Positions 1-10,100 of a stretch of DNA of 64,000 nt are shown here, piece after piece. This stretch comes from CBDBND01 sp965207985. Its GTDB lineage: Bacteria > Pseudomonadota > Alphaproteobacteria > Rhodospirillales > Rhodospirillaceae. The notes beneath the pieces are model-generated. The model was not told the origin of the DNA and did no database searches. It was given only the letters and a program-made list of their open reading frames with translations. The DNA is taken from the NCBI GenBank assembly GCA_965207985.1, contig CBDBND010000012.1, forward strand, positions 1-64,000, written 5' to 3'. Numbering within the stretch: position 1 is the first letter of the stretch; the number at the start of each line of letters is the position of its first letter. A program made the translations under genes and the position numbers.

Positions 1-207
1 CGCTACAACGTTACGCCCGTGCTCATCGAGACCTTCGTCGAGACCCCTCGCTTCACAGGCGCGCTCTACAAGGCGTCGGGCTGGACCCACGTCGGAACCA
101 CCCAGGGACGCGGGCGCTACGACAGGCACACCAAACGGGATCAGTCCAAGAAGGACGTCTGGCTCCGGCCCCTCAGAAGAAATTGGCGGCGAACTCTACA
201 CCGGTGA
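1..207 (+). pseudogene. DruA-like (DUF4338) C-terminal fragment
   Basis: The reading frame is open from the window edge to a TGA at 205-207 and encodes RYNVTPVLIETFVETPRF followed by GWTHVGTTQGRGRYDRH, the typical C-terminal part of DUF4338 proteins. That family includes DruA of the Druantia defence system and many proteins carried with insertion sequences. The N-terminal half lies outside the window or is missing. A related 5'-truncated copy lies at 21950-22305, and the similarity continues about 35 bp past the stop codon in both. The copies differ at many positions, so they are not a recent duplication. The family call is from memory of its motifs. Confidence 0.6.
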
Positions 208-475
208 CATCATCCCCCGCCGTCACCGCGTGACCGAACAAAAACGATTAACTGACAAACGTGCGCAGGAATGCGCAGGAGTTTGAATGAATCCTCTTAC
301 GATATGCTTACGGCAAAAAACCTGGGAAGGTTTAGCTGTACCGAGAAAATTGGAATAATATAGATAAATCAGTCTTTTATGTAGGTGTAGGAAATCTAAT
401 ATAAGCCAATGGTCCCAAATCCTGTCAGATGATCGCCGAGTTTTTGTACCTGGACGACGATACGGTTCGGGGCTG

Positions 476-1055
476 TTACAAGAGCTATGCCGCCGTGAGG
501 GCATAGCCCAGGGGATGTATTACAGCTGGTCGAAGGAGTTCCTTGAGGCCGGGAAGAAGCGCCTGGCCGGTGATACGGCCCGTGAGGCCAACACGGGCGA
601 GGTCAAGGAGCTGCGCCGCCAGGCTCACGACCTCAAGGAGGTGGTGGCCGAACAGGCCCTGGAACTGCGCCTTCTCAAAAAAAGCATGATCGGGGATGGG
701 GGAGACGATCAATGAGATACCCCGCCTCCGAGAAGCTCGAGATCATCAGGCTGGTGGAACAGTCGCATCTGCCGGCCAAGCGTACGCTGGACACCCTTGG
801 GGTTCCCCGCACCACCTTCTACCGCTGGTACGACAAGTACCTGGAGGGCGGGATAGAAGCCCTTGAAGACAGGTTTCCCAAGCCGTCCCGGGTGTGGAAC
901 CGCATCCCGGATGAGATCCGTGACCGGATTGTCCAGATGGCCCTGGAGAACCCGGACCTGTCGCCCCGGGAACTGGCGGTGCGCTTCACCGATACACAGG
1001 CCTACTTCGTCTCGGAAGCCAGTGTTTACCGGCTTCTCAAGGCCCATGGCCGGCC
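476..1055 (+). pseudogene. IS3-family transposase remnant (orfA end, orfB start)
   Basis: Frame 2 from about 476 to 715 gives LCRREGIAQGMYYSWSKEF and a leucine-rich tail ending RLLKKSMIGDGGDDQ, the C-terminal half of an IS3-type orfA. OrfB starts at 712 (MRYPASEKLEIIRLVEQS), overlapping the orfA stop by 4 bases, and runs through an HTH region to FVSEASVYRLLKAHG near 1053. There the IS sequence ends abruptly and receptor sequence begins, so the DDE integrase domain is gone. The stretch just before 476 reads, in another frame, like the DDDTVRGCYK helix of IS630-type transposases, which suggests a second junction near 480; that part is tentative. Confidence 0.7.
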
Positions 1056-1398
1056 TAGACTTCCAGGGCTCAACGTCCACTGGGGGCCGCAACAATCCGT
1101 CCATCCGCTTCCGTGGGATGAACCAGCAGATCATCACACCGTCTACACAGGTGGGCGCTCTGTTCTGGGAAGGCTCCTACATTGGCGGCGGTGGCGCGTT
1201 CCTCCCGTTGGGTGACTTGGAACGGGTCGAGGTCATTAAACTGCCTACTTTGGCCGGAATACCTTCTCCGGTGCGGTAAACTTGATCCCCAAAAAACCGG
1301 GCGACGAATGGGAAGGTGACGCATCGATTGAGTGGTCGCCCTCTCACAGCGACGAATACAAGGTAGATGCTGCTATTGGCGGTCCGATCACCTGGGCA
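1054..1398 (+). pseudogene. TonB-dependent receptor plug fragment (inverted)
   Basis: Read on the plus strand this encodes GLDFQGSTSTGGRNNPSIRF, then RGMNQQI, and LPLGDLERVEVIK, the plug domain of a TonB-dependent outer-membrane receptor. After EVIK the frame shifts: YFGRNTFSGAVNLIPKKPGD continues in another frame from about 1243, as expected if about 10 bases were lost where the family has GPQTAY. It ends at AAIGGPIT near 1397. The preceding residues of the same receptor lie on the opposite strand (1398-1458 and 2799-2950), so this piece has been inverted relative to its own N-terminus. It is non-functional. Confidence 0.75.
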
Positions 1399-1458
1399 GA
1401 CAGATCTTCGGCATTGTAGATGCCTGCACGGTCAATCTGATCCTGTGACAACGCAGAC
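1398..1458 (-). pseudogene. TonB-dependent receptor, second N-terminal piece
   Basis: Minus-strand reading continues the receptor frame interrupted at 2799 by the IS3 element: after the 3-bp target duplication it gives SALSQDQIDRAGIYNAEDLS, the start of a TonB plug domain. Removing the IS (1459-2795) and one copy of GAC restores the frame IPVSVSALSQDQIDRAG exactly. At about 1398 the sequence switches to the reverse complement of the following plug region, marking an inversion breakpoint. Confidence 0.7.
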
Positions 1459-1520
1459 TGAGGTGGTCCCACTTGTTTGGACAGTCTGACGGCTTATCTA
1501 AGGTGTATTCCGCTGTCTGA

Positions 1521-2451
1521 TCATGCCGTCAGAATCCTGTTTATCATATTTGATTTCTGTTGTTGGGCCTGTGGGGATGTGGGCAAGGCGGTAGTCTTGT
1601 CCAACATATCCACAGGCTGCCCCGCCGCGTAGGCTTCCTCTGGCGTTTTGCCTCCGAGCGACGAATGGGGCCGCTCGGTGTTGTAGAACCCGATCCATTC
1701 GCCGATGACCCTCTCGGCGTGGAAGCCGTCGGTCAGCTCGTGCAGGTGAACCGCCTCGTACTTGAGAGAGCGCCACAGTCGCTCAATGAAGATGTTGTCC
1801 ATGCACCGGCCGCGCCCGTCCATGGAGATCGTGATCCCGGCCTCCTTGAGGCGGCCGGTGACCTCGAAGCTGGTGAACTGGCTGCCCTGGTCGGTGTTGA
1901 AGATCTCCGGCCTGCCGGAGGTGTCGAGCGCCTCATTCAAGGCCTCGACGCAGAAACCGGGCATCCATGGTGTTCGACAGCCGCCAGGCCAGGACCCGGC
2001 GGCTCGCCCAGTCCATCACCGCGACCAGATAAAGGAAGCCGCGCCTGAGCGGGATGTAGGTGATGTCGGCGCACCAGACATGGTCGGGGCGCTCGATGGC
2101 GAGGCCCTTGAGACGGTACGGATAGACCCGGTGTTCGGGATGGGGCGTGCTCGTCTTCGGCGCCCGGTAGATCGCCTCCAGCCCCATCAGGCGCATGAGG
2201 CGCCGAACCCGGTGACGGCCGACGACACCCCCCTCGCGGCGCAAATGACGGGCCATCTGACGGGACCCATAGAACGGATGTTTAAGGAACAACTCGTCGA
2301 TGCGCCGCATCAGCGCCAGGTTGGCCGGGCTCTCGCCCCGCAGCCTGTAATAGAGAGATGATCGGCTGATCGACAGTATCTCGCATTGACGGCTCAAGCT
2401 GAGACCGGAAACGTCGCGGCGCACCATCGCCTTGCGCTCCGGCCGGCTCAT
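1521..2451 (-). pseudogene. IS3-family transposase OrfB, frameshifted
   Basis: OrfB carries the DDE integrase domain. The first part (2451 to about 1960) contains HTH_21 sequence and the first catalytic Asp in VWCADITYIPLRRG; the second part (from about 1960 to 1521) holds NTDQGSQFTS and NIFIERLWRSLKYE with the second Asp and the Glu. The halves are in different frames: an extra base in the GGG at 1959-1961 turns the expected GFCVEALNEAL into RFLRRGLE and a stop. All three catalytic residues are present if the indel is repaired, so the lesion is either recent or a sequencing error. Confidence 0.85.
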
Positions 2452-2729
2452 CGCTTGAGCCCTTTGGCCAAAAAATCCCGCTCCACCGTCAACTGGCCGA
2501 TCTTGGCATGAAGATCGTGGACCTCGGCCTCAATGTCCCGGCGGGACGCCTCCACGCCGTTCGAGAACACATCGCCCAGGCCGTCCATGGCCTGGCGCTT
2601 CCATGTGCTGACCTGATTGGGGTGAACCTCATAGCGCGCCGCGATCTCCTGGATCGTCCGGTCGCCACGTAGCGCCTCCAGCGCCACCTTCGCCTTGAAC
2701 TCAGGCGTGAACTTCCGTCGCTTCGTCAT
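2448..2729 (-). CDS. IS3-family transposase OrfA
   Basis: A 93-residue protein beginning MTKRRKFTPEFKAKVALEAL with an N-terminal helix-turn-helix (EIAARYEVHPNQVSTWKRQ) and a C-terminal leucine-zipper-like segment ending TVERDFLAKGLKR, which is the normal OrfA architecture. OrfA binds the IS ends and regulates or, fused with OrfB, forms the transposase. Its stop codon overlaps the orfB start by 4 bases (ATGA), typical of this IS group. It lies 66 bp inside the right end of the element. The frame is intact, but without working OrfB it cannot transpose alone. Confidence 0.88.
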   Translation of the reverse strand: MTKRRKFTPEFKAKVALEALRGDRTIQEIAARYEVHPNQVSTWKRQAMDGLGDVFSNGVEASRRDIEAEVHDLHAKIGQLTVERDFLAKGLKR

Positions 2730-2798
2730 CTCGTATTCCTCCGTAACCGGGGGAATACACCTTAAACAACTGTCCGATTTTCCAGGACCACCTCAGAC

Positions 2799-2950
2799 AC
2801 AGAGACAGGAATCTCGAAAATGTTCTCGTCACGCTTACGGGCGGTGACGACGATTTCCTCCAGCGCAAGGTTCTGCGCCAAGGCTTCTTGCCCAACAGGA
2901 ATGGCCAAAGACACCATCAGCGACGCCACAATCCAATTACGATTTTTCAT
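2799..2950 (-). pseudogene. TonB-dependent receptor N-terminus, disrupted
   Basis: The start codon at 2950 follows a good ribosome binding site (GGAGGGG). It encodes MKNRNWIVASLMVSLAIPVG and EALAQ, a Sec signal peptide, then LALEEIVVTARKR, the TonB-box region of an outer-membrane receptor. The frame is broken after 50 codons by the IS3 insertion at 2798. Further plug sequence lies beyond the IS on the same strand (1398-1458) and then, inverted, at 1054-1398. The barrel domain is absent from this window. Confidence 0.8.
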
Positions 2951-3087
2951 TTTTCCCCTCCATGTAGAACTCATGTCTAAAGACCGACGCTTGCCAAGAA
3001 AGTGTGCGGAATAGTCCCGGGTTAATTTGGTTGCCGCGTAGAAAGTGAAGTTAGTTTGCACCCCGCGTTGGCCACCTTAGGAGACGC

Positions 3088-3338
3088 GAAGGTGATCGCA
3101 TGAATGTGGCACTGGCCTGTGCCGGCCATAACCTAAGACTGATCCTGAAGCGGCTCAGAATTTATTGCGCCCACATTTTGGGCGCTACGTTGCTCCGGGA
3201 CATGATCGGATTGCATGGAACGCGTCTTGCGGCGTCAATCATCCGATGGAAGCGACGGATGGCGTGGCAGACTGAACCTAACAGCACACATCTAACGCTC
3301 GTAGTGGTATGAAAAACGGGTTTTTCAGGATCGACTAG
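3088..3338 (+). pseudogene. 3' end of IS5-family transposase gene
   Basis: This block matches the 3' end of the complete IS5-family element at 60791-62380: 3088-3337 corresponds to 62131-62380 with a single difference seen (CACATT versus CGCATT). It encodes GDRMNVALACAGHNLRLILK and the same C-terminus HLTLVVV, then the terminal repeat ending TTTCAGGATCGACTA. Only this 3' part remains; the left junction is at about 3088. The near identity implies that the truncation is recent or that the copies exchange sequence. Confidence 0.88.
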
Positions 3339-4170
3339 GGTGTGGACTCAATTGATCCAGCATTTTATGGCGAAGAGTTGGATCATTGCGAGGAAGTTTT
3401 TGGCTGATTTCTCGAAGCGCGTTGCTAATCGGCGCATGTCTTTCATCTTGCAGAAGAACCGCTCGACGATGGTCCTTTGGGCATAGAGGTTTGGATCGTG
3501 CGGGATAGGATGACGCGCGTTGCTCTTTGAAGGAATGACAGCCAGCGCTCCTTCATCGGCGATCTGCTGCCTGATTTTGGCGGTGCCATAGGCCTTATCA
3601 GCGACGATGGCGAGCGGGGCCTTTTCCCAATCCAGGAAAGAGCCCATGGCTTGGCTGTCATGGACCTGCCCGCCGGTGATGTCCAGCCGGAGCGGGCGGC
3701 CCTTGGCATCTACGGCCGCGTGAACCTTACTTGTGCGACCCGCGCGTGAGCGTCCAATACCTTCTGCCAAGCCCCCTTTTTTGACCCTGCCGCTGCGCGG
3801 TGAGCCTTGACGATGGAACTGTCAATGAAGATCAGACTGTCCTCGCACTGCTTGGCAAGAGCATCGAAAATGCCTTGCCATACACCCCGCTCACCCCATC
3901 GGGTGTAGCGGTTATAGACCGTGGTCCGCGGGCCGTAACGCTCCGGTAAGTCCCGCCATGGGGCACCCGTGCGCAGAATATAGAAGATACCGTTCAAGAC
4001 CTGACGGTCATCCTTACGCTGAGGACCGCGCCCCTGTTTGGGAAGAAGTGGGCCGATCACCGACCACTCCTCATCTGTCAAATCAAATCGTGCCACTCTT
4101 GCCTCCAATAAAAGAGGCTGTGAATCACACCTGCTTAGGTAAAATCAAGACATTGAATTGGGTTCACACC
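3339..4170 (-). mobile_element. IS5-family element, IS427-type
   Basis: An 832-bp element with imperfect terminal repeats GGTGTGGACTCAATT at 3339 and, on the other strand, GGTGTGAACCCAATT ending at 4170. It is flanked by a 4-bp direct repeat CTAG (3335-3338 and 4171-4174). It inserted at the very end of the truncated IS5 copy and lies about 20 bp from the end of the polyketide synthase gene. Both transposase frames appear intact, so this copy may be active. Confidence 0.8.
3348..4108 (-). CDS. IS427-type transposase made by frameshifting
   Basis: Two overlapping leftward frames together encode a DDE transposase. The first (4108 to about 3770, TTG start, or GTG at 4096) begins VARFDLTDEEWSVIGPLLP and includes LIFIDSSIVKAHRAAAG with the first catalytic Asp. 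The second (3770 to 3348) continues GIGRSRAGRTSKVHAAVD, with the second Asp in VADKAYG and the Glu in RTIVERFFCKMKD. The frames meet at a slippery A6G5 run near 3772-3782 where a -1 shift joins AGSKKG to GLAEGIGRS. Programmed frameshifting of this kind is known in the IS427 group, so this is treated as one working gene. Confidence 0.82.
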
Positions 4171-4191
4171 CTAGATTAATTGCCCGATGCT

Positions 4192-7100
4192 CTAGTGTGA
4201 TAGCACCCTGCCAGAATCGTTGAACCAGAAGGATCGGCGTTGGAACGGATAGCTCGGCAAGGCGATGCGGCGGCGCGTTTCGCCAGAAAAGAGTCCCCTG
4301 AAGTCTAGCGTGAAGCCGGCTTCGTACGCTCGGGCTACGGCCTCGACGAACGAGGCATCGGTGCGAATGTCAACGATGTTCTCCACGTCCTGCTCTTCGA
4401 GCATTGCCAAGCCTTCGGAGAGTGCAGTCGGTCCGAACACCCTGGCAGCCCAAGCGTCCGCGTCCGGTGTTTCGCCTGATTCGATCACACGGCCGGTCGT
4501 ACCGACAACCACGGGAACATGTGGCGGCGCGAGTGATAAGTCCTTGAGGAAAGATGCGCGGTGCTCAGGCGCTAGATTCCCGTCGTTCGCGCACATAAGC
4601 TCACCCCGCCTCGCCGCAAGACGTGCCCCCGCATCGAGGCTGACTACGCCCGCTGCCTGCGCTGCCGCGATTTCTCCGATCCCGCCGCCGCACACTACGC
4701 CAGGCGAAATCCCGACGCTGGTCCAAAGCGCCGTCGACGCACATTGAAGCGCATAGACGGCGGTCTGCGTCAGGACAGGATCGTCAAGACCTGCGCCACA
4801 CTCTGACAGCGCGTCGAGCAGCATGATGCCGCGCTCATCACGGAGCACGCCGTCACAATTTGCTAGAACGACCCGCGCCACCGGTTCGCTTTTGTACAAT
4901 AGCCTTGCTGTTCGGCTCCATGGATCGTTTTCAGCTGCATAGGCGAAGGCCAGTCGTCCAGTCGGCTTGAGCTTAGCAATTACGCAATTGTCGACGACAT
5001 TCGCGAGCCTTTCCCGAAGCATCGCTGCATCGTCGAAGACTATGCCCGCCCGATATTCGAAGTGGCTGCGCCCGATCCCAGCCGTCCAGGCCATGTCGGC
5101 GAGCAGCGTCGATACTGCGTCGCCTTCGGCCACGATTTGATCCGATTGCTGGTCAAGCCAGGAAAGATACCGATCCGCCAGTTCTCGTAGCGAACTTTCA
5201 GTCTTGCCGGAGAGGGGCAGAAACCGCGTCCGGCGCGGGCTGGATCCGTCGTCCGACGCTTGCGTGTCCCTGAGGGAATCCGGCAGGCGGATCGCCACAG
5301 GCCGCGCGGACCCTGCCGGGCAATGCCATGGTCCGACGTCACTGGATTCATTCTCGTTTGCAACGTAGCCCTGTACCAGGATATGGGCATTCGTTCCGGA
5401 AATTCCGAACGCGCTGATGCCGGCTGTCGGTGGACGATCCGTTGCGGGTGGCCAGGCCGTCGCCTCCGCCGTGACGCGCACGGGCAGCTTGTCCCAATCG
5501 ACCTGTGGGTTGGGATTGTCGAAATGCAGATGCTTCGGGATCACGCCGTGTTGCATTGCCAGTAGCACCTTGATGAGGCCGGCTACGCCCGCGGCCGATT
5601 CCAGATGGCCGATGTTGGTCTTGACCGTGCCGAGCAGAAGCGGGTGTTCGGCGTCGCGTCCTTCCCCATAAACCGCGGCCGCTGCACGCACTTCTATCGG
5701 ATCGCCTAGTTCTGATCCCGTGCCATGCACTTCCAGATAGTCGACATCTGTAGGTGCAATTCCAGCCTTTGACAGCGTTTCAGCGAACAAGCGTTCCTGT
5801 GCGGTTCCATTCGGCACCGTAAGCGCCGCAGCCGCACCGTTCTGGTTGACAGCCGACGCCTTAACCACGCCCCAGATACGATCGCCGTCTGCTTCCGCGT
5901 CCCTTAGCCGCTTAAGGACCACCATTCCGCAGCCTTCGCCGCGCACGAAACCGTCTGCCCCGGCATCGAAAGTCCTGCACTGTCCGGTCTGTCCGAGCAT
6001 CCCGTACTCCTTCATGAACCGCATTACGGGCGGGGAGAGGATGACGTGCACGCCTCCGGCCAGAGCCAGGTCCACTTCGCCCTGACGGAGGCTCGCGGCT
6101 GCCTGGTGCACTGCGACCAACGATGAAGCGCAGGTCATGTCCAGCGGAACCGCAGGCCCCATGAGGCCGAGTGCAAAAGCGACCCGCCCGATGGCCACGC
6201 TAACGGCGGTACCGAGATAGCTGTCGTCCATGCCCGCAGCGGTGATCAGGTCACGGTACTCGCTGCCGCCCAGGCCGGCAAAGACCCCTGCACGGCTTCC
6301 CTTGAGCGGTCCGGGGTCGATTCCCGCGTCCTCAAGCGCATGCCAGCTCGTCTCGAGCAACATTCTCTGGCGCGGATCCATCATCCGCGCCTCAATGGGC
6401 CGGATGCCGAAGAATTTCGCGTCGAACTGGTCAAGTCCCTTGATGAAACCGCCGCGTCGATACGCGGCATCCTCAGCGGCAGGGTCGCCGACGAGGCCGC
6501 TCCAGGGGCCCGCGTCGCGCCGTCCGTCTGTCACTAGGTCAGCGCCTGCTTCGAGTTGATCCCAATATGTGGACAGGCTCGGTGAACCGGGGAAGCAGCA
6601 GGCCATGCCGATAATAGCGATCTGTTCCTCGTCGAGCCGTAAGATCGGCAGCGGCTCCGCTGCCGGCCGCGCCTGAAGTGCGGGCTCTGCCTGTGGCGCC
6701 GATTGCGGGTCGGGTCGGGGTGTGGGCTGAGGCTGCGGCGCCGATGCAGCGGTGACCTCGCCGAGTTCGCTATCCAGGTGCCGGGCAAGCACTTCGATGT
6801 CCGGATAGTCGAAGACCACCGTGTTCGAGACAATACACGCGCCTGCGAGTGCGCGATTGAGCCGGTTGCGCAACTCCACGGCCATCAGGGAGTCCATGCC
6901 GAGATCAAAGAACCCAACATCGGGCGCCGGTGCCGATGGCAGACGCAACACGGCTTGTAGTTCCTGCTGGAGGAACGACACCAGCATACTTTCGCGTTCT
7001 GCCGCAGTCGCGTTCCCGAGTGTCGACAACAAGGCGTCGGAGGAAACCGAGGCTTCGGATTCGTCATCGGTGGCGGACGACAGCAACTCCTCAAGGAAGA

Positions 7101-10100
7101 GAGGACGGTCTTCGACTGCTTCTTCGAATACAGACCAGTCCATGGCCATCACCACTGAAGTCGTGACGTCCTGGCGAACAAGCCTGTCGAGCACCCGTAT
7201 CCCCTGCTGCGGGGTGAACCAGCGGCCGCCGAGGGCTGATCTTTGCCGCTCGATCCGGTCCTTCTGCTCCGCCGCTTCGCCGATATCCGACCATGCGCCC
7301 CAGGCGATCGCCTGACCGGGGAGCCCGAGCGCCCGGCGGTAACCCGCAAGCTGGTCCAGAAACGCGTTGGCGGCGGCGTGGTTCGCCTGACCGGGATTAC
7401 CCATGACGCCGACGCGGCTGGAGAACAAGACGAAGAGATCCAGATCGCGGTCCGCTGTCGCTCTGTGCAGTTGCCAAGCACCAAGGACCTTTGGCCAAAG
7501 CACCGTCTCGAAGCGGTCCCAGGTCTGATTGGTCAACGCACCGTCCGACAGAACACCCACACTGTGTATGACTCCAGCGAGCGGAGGAAGTTCCGCATCG
7601 ATTCGTGATAGCATCGCATCCACGGCGTCAGTCTCTGAGATATCGGCAAGTTCCACCCGGATCGTAGCACCGCGTTCTTCAAGCGCGCGGACCGACTCCT
7701 GCCCTTCCTTACCGGGAGGCCGTCTGCCGTTCAGTACTATGGACCCCGCGCCATGCTCGACGAGCCACCCGGCTACTGCCAGCCCGATTCCGCCGAGGCC
7801 CCCGGTCACGAGATACGTTCGGTCCTGCCGCAAGCGACCCGTCACGAGCGGCGGTGTAGTGACGACAATCTTCCCGAGATGCCGTGCGGAACGCATGAAC
7901 CGCAACGCGGCGCCCGCTTCGGCTAGCGGCCATCGGCTGTGGACGATCGGCGTGAGTTCACCGGCCGAAACGCGCCCCATCACATTTCTGAGGACCCGGC
8001 CAACCCACTCGGGATCGGTTTTCTTGAGAACATCGAGTTCCAGGATGGCGTACGAGACGTCCGGACGAACCTTGGCCATTTCCTCTTCGCTCAGGATGTC
8101 CCGCCGTGCGAGTTCGATGAAGCGGCCCCCCTCGGCGAGGCAGGACAGGCTTGCATTGATGAATCCCTCGCTCGTCAGGCTGTTCAGAACCACCGTTACG
8201 CCAGCGCCATCCGTGACGTCGAGAATCTCCGTACCGAAGCTCGTCCGGCGACTGTCGAATACATGCCTGATGCCGAGCGAACGCAGATAGCCCTGTTTCG
8301 GTGCGCTCGCGGTTGCGAAAACCTCGGCTCCTGCGGACTGCGCCAATTGTATGGCCGCGAGGCCCACGCCGCCGGCAGCAGCATGGATCAGTACCCGGTC
8401 ATCGGGCTCGAGCCCCGAGAGCTGGTAAGACAGTGCCGCCGACACGAAAGCGCTCGGTATCGTAGCGAGTCCCGTAACCGAAATCTCCTGGGGCGCCGCC
8501 GTCACCAGTTCCTCGTGCGTGATCATTTCCGATGCAAACGCGCCGAATCCCAGGCCGACCACACTGTCGCCGACGGAAACGTTGGACACGTCCGAACCCA
8601 CGTCGATGATGTGACCGCACATCTCCCGTCCCAGATTCCCCTCTTCGATGAAGCCGAGCGAACGGAACACATCCCAGAAGTTGAGTCCTGACGCCTCTAT
8701 GGCGACACGGACTTCCTGTGGCTCGAGCGCGCGCGGGGGCAGTGTTTTCACGCGCGGTTTTTCGAAGACGCCCGCCGGATCCGGAGTCAACACCCAGGCT
8801 GATTCGTCCGGCAGCACCAGGCGCTCCGGCCCATCGCCCGCTCGAACCAGGCGAGCGACCTTACGGCTGTCCTGGCGGTACACAATGTGGTCTTCGGCGT
8901 CGGGATACATCAATTCATCGGTTAGATCGGGTGGTGCCGCCAAGGGCACCGGATCCAGATCGATCATCCGAGGCTGCAGATGCGCTGCCTCACGAGCCAC
9001 CGCCTTGCCGAAGCCCCAAAGCGACGCTCCAGCGAGCGCGCCCTGCGCCTCTCGTTGAAGAATCTGCGCACCCCGCGTAACAAACCACACGCCGTTCACG
9101 GGGATCAGGTCGGAATCGATTAGGCCCTGGACCATCGCGAGCGCGCTCGCACCAGCGCACGTTACGTCCTCGGCGATTTCCGTGGTGCTCGCGTCGGCGC
9201 CGCGGCCGTCGAGCGCCGCAAGGTGCACGACGCCGCGGAACGGAATTTCGCTCGGCAAGCCCTTGAGCAGAGAGCCCCACGACTCGCGCCGTTCGAACTC
9301 GACGACTGTCCTGTAGACACCGGCACTGGCCACGCTAGGCCCTGCCTCGTCCGGGGCTCCGTCGGTAACCAGCAGAACGGTCTGGTTGCGTATCGCGAGC
9401 CCGCTCGCGAGGTCTTCCGCGACGCCGCCATTGTCGGCCACTAGCACCCAGGTTCCGGAAGCTTCCGAAACTTCCGCCGGGCCGCTCGCCACGATCACGC
9501 CGCGATCGGGGATGTCGGCTTGCAGCGATGCGTCGAGGCCCAGCACTTCGACAGCAGCGAATCCCGCGTCGTCAAGCGCGCGCCGCCACACCTCGGGACT
9601 CGCGAGCGCATGATGCGGCCGGTAGACGTCGGCAAATCTCCACCAGCCGTCCAACTGTCCGAAAGTCAGGTCCATCCAGCCCTGGCCGCGCAGGTTCTCG
9701 AGTGCAACCAATTGTCCGGACGGCGCGAGAAGTCTTAGGCAATGGTCCAGTGTCTCGTTTAGGTAGCGCGTCGCGTGCAGCACGTTCGACGCGATCATCA
9801 GGTCGTAAGCATGAGCGTCGAACCCCTGTGCAATCGGGTCCTTCTCGATATCAAGAGGACGGTACTCGATGCATCCGCCACCGTCCCCGAAGCGCGACTC
9901 GGCTTCGGCAAAGAATCCCGCTGAAATGTCCGTATACATGTAGTCGAAGCGGCCTTCCGGAAGCTCCGGCAGCACGGAGGCGGTCGCCGACCCCGTACCC
10001 GCGCCGACTTCGATCACCCTGAGGCGCCGGCCGGCGGGCAATTTGGCGAGAAGCGCCTGGACCGCATCTCTGAGAAGCCGGTTGGCCGCAAGCGCGATCG

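Larger units (their letters stand above)
1459..2795 (-). mobile_element. IS3-family element (orfB frameshifted)
   Basis: A 1337-bp element bounded by inverted ends starting TGAGGTGGTCC at 1459-1469 and its complement at 2785-2795; both ends also share GGACAGT further in. It is flanked by a 3-bp direct repeat GAC (1456-1458 and 2796-2798), the duplication size known for IS3 elements. It inserted into a TonB-dependent receptor gene. Its two transposase frames run leftward; orfB has a one-base insertion, so this copy is probably not autonomous. Confidence 0.85.
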
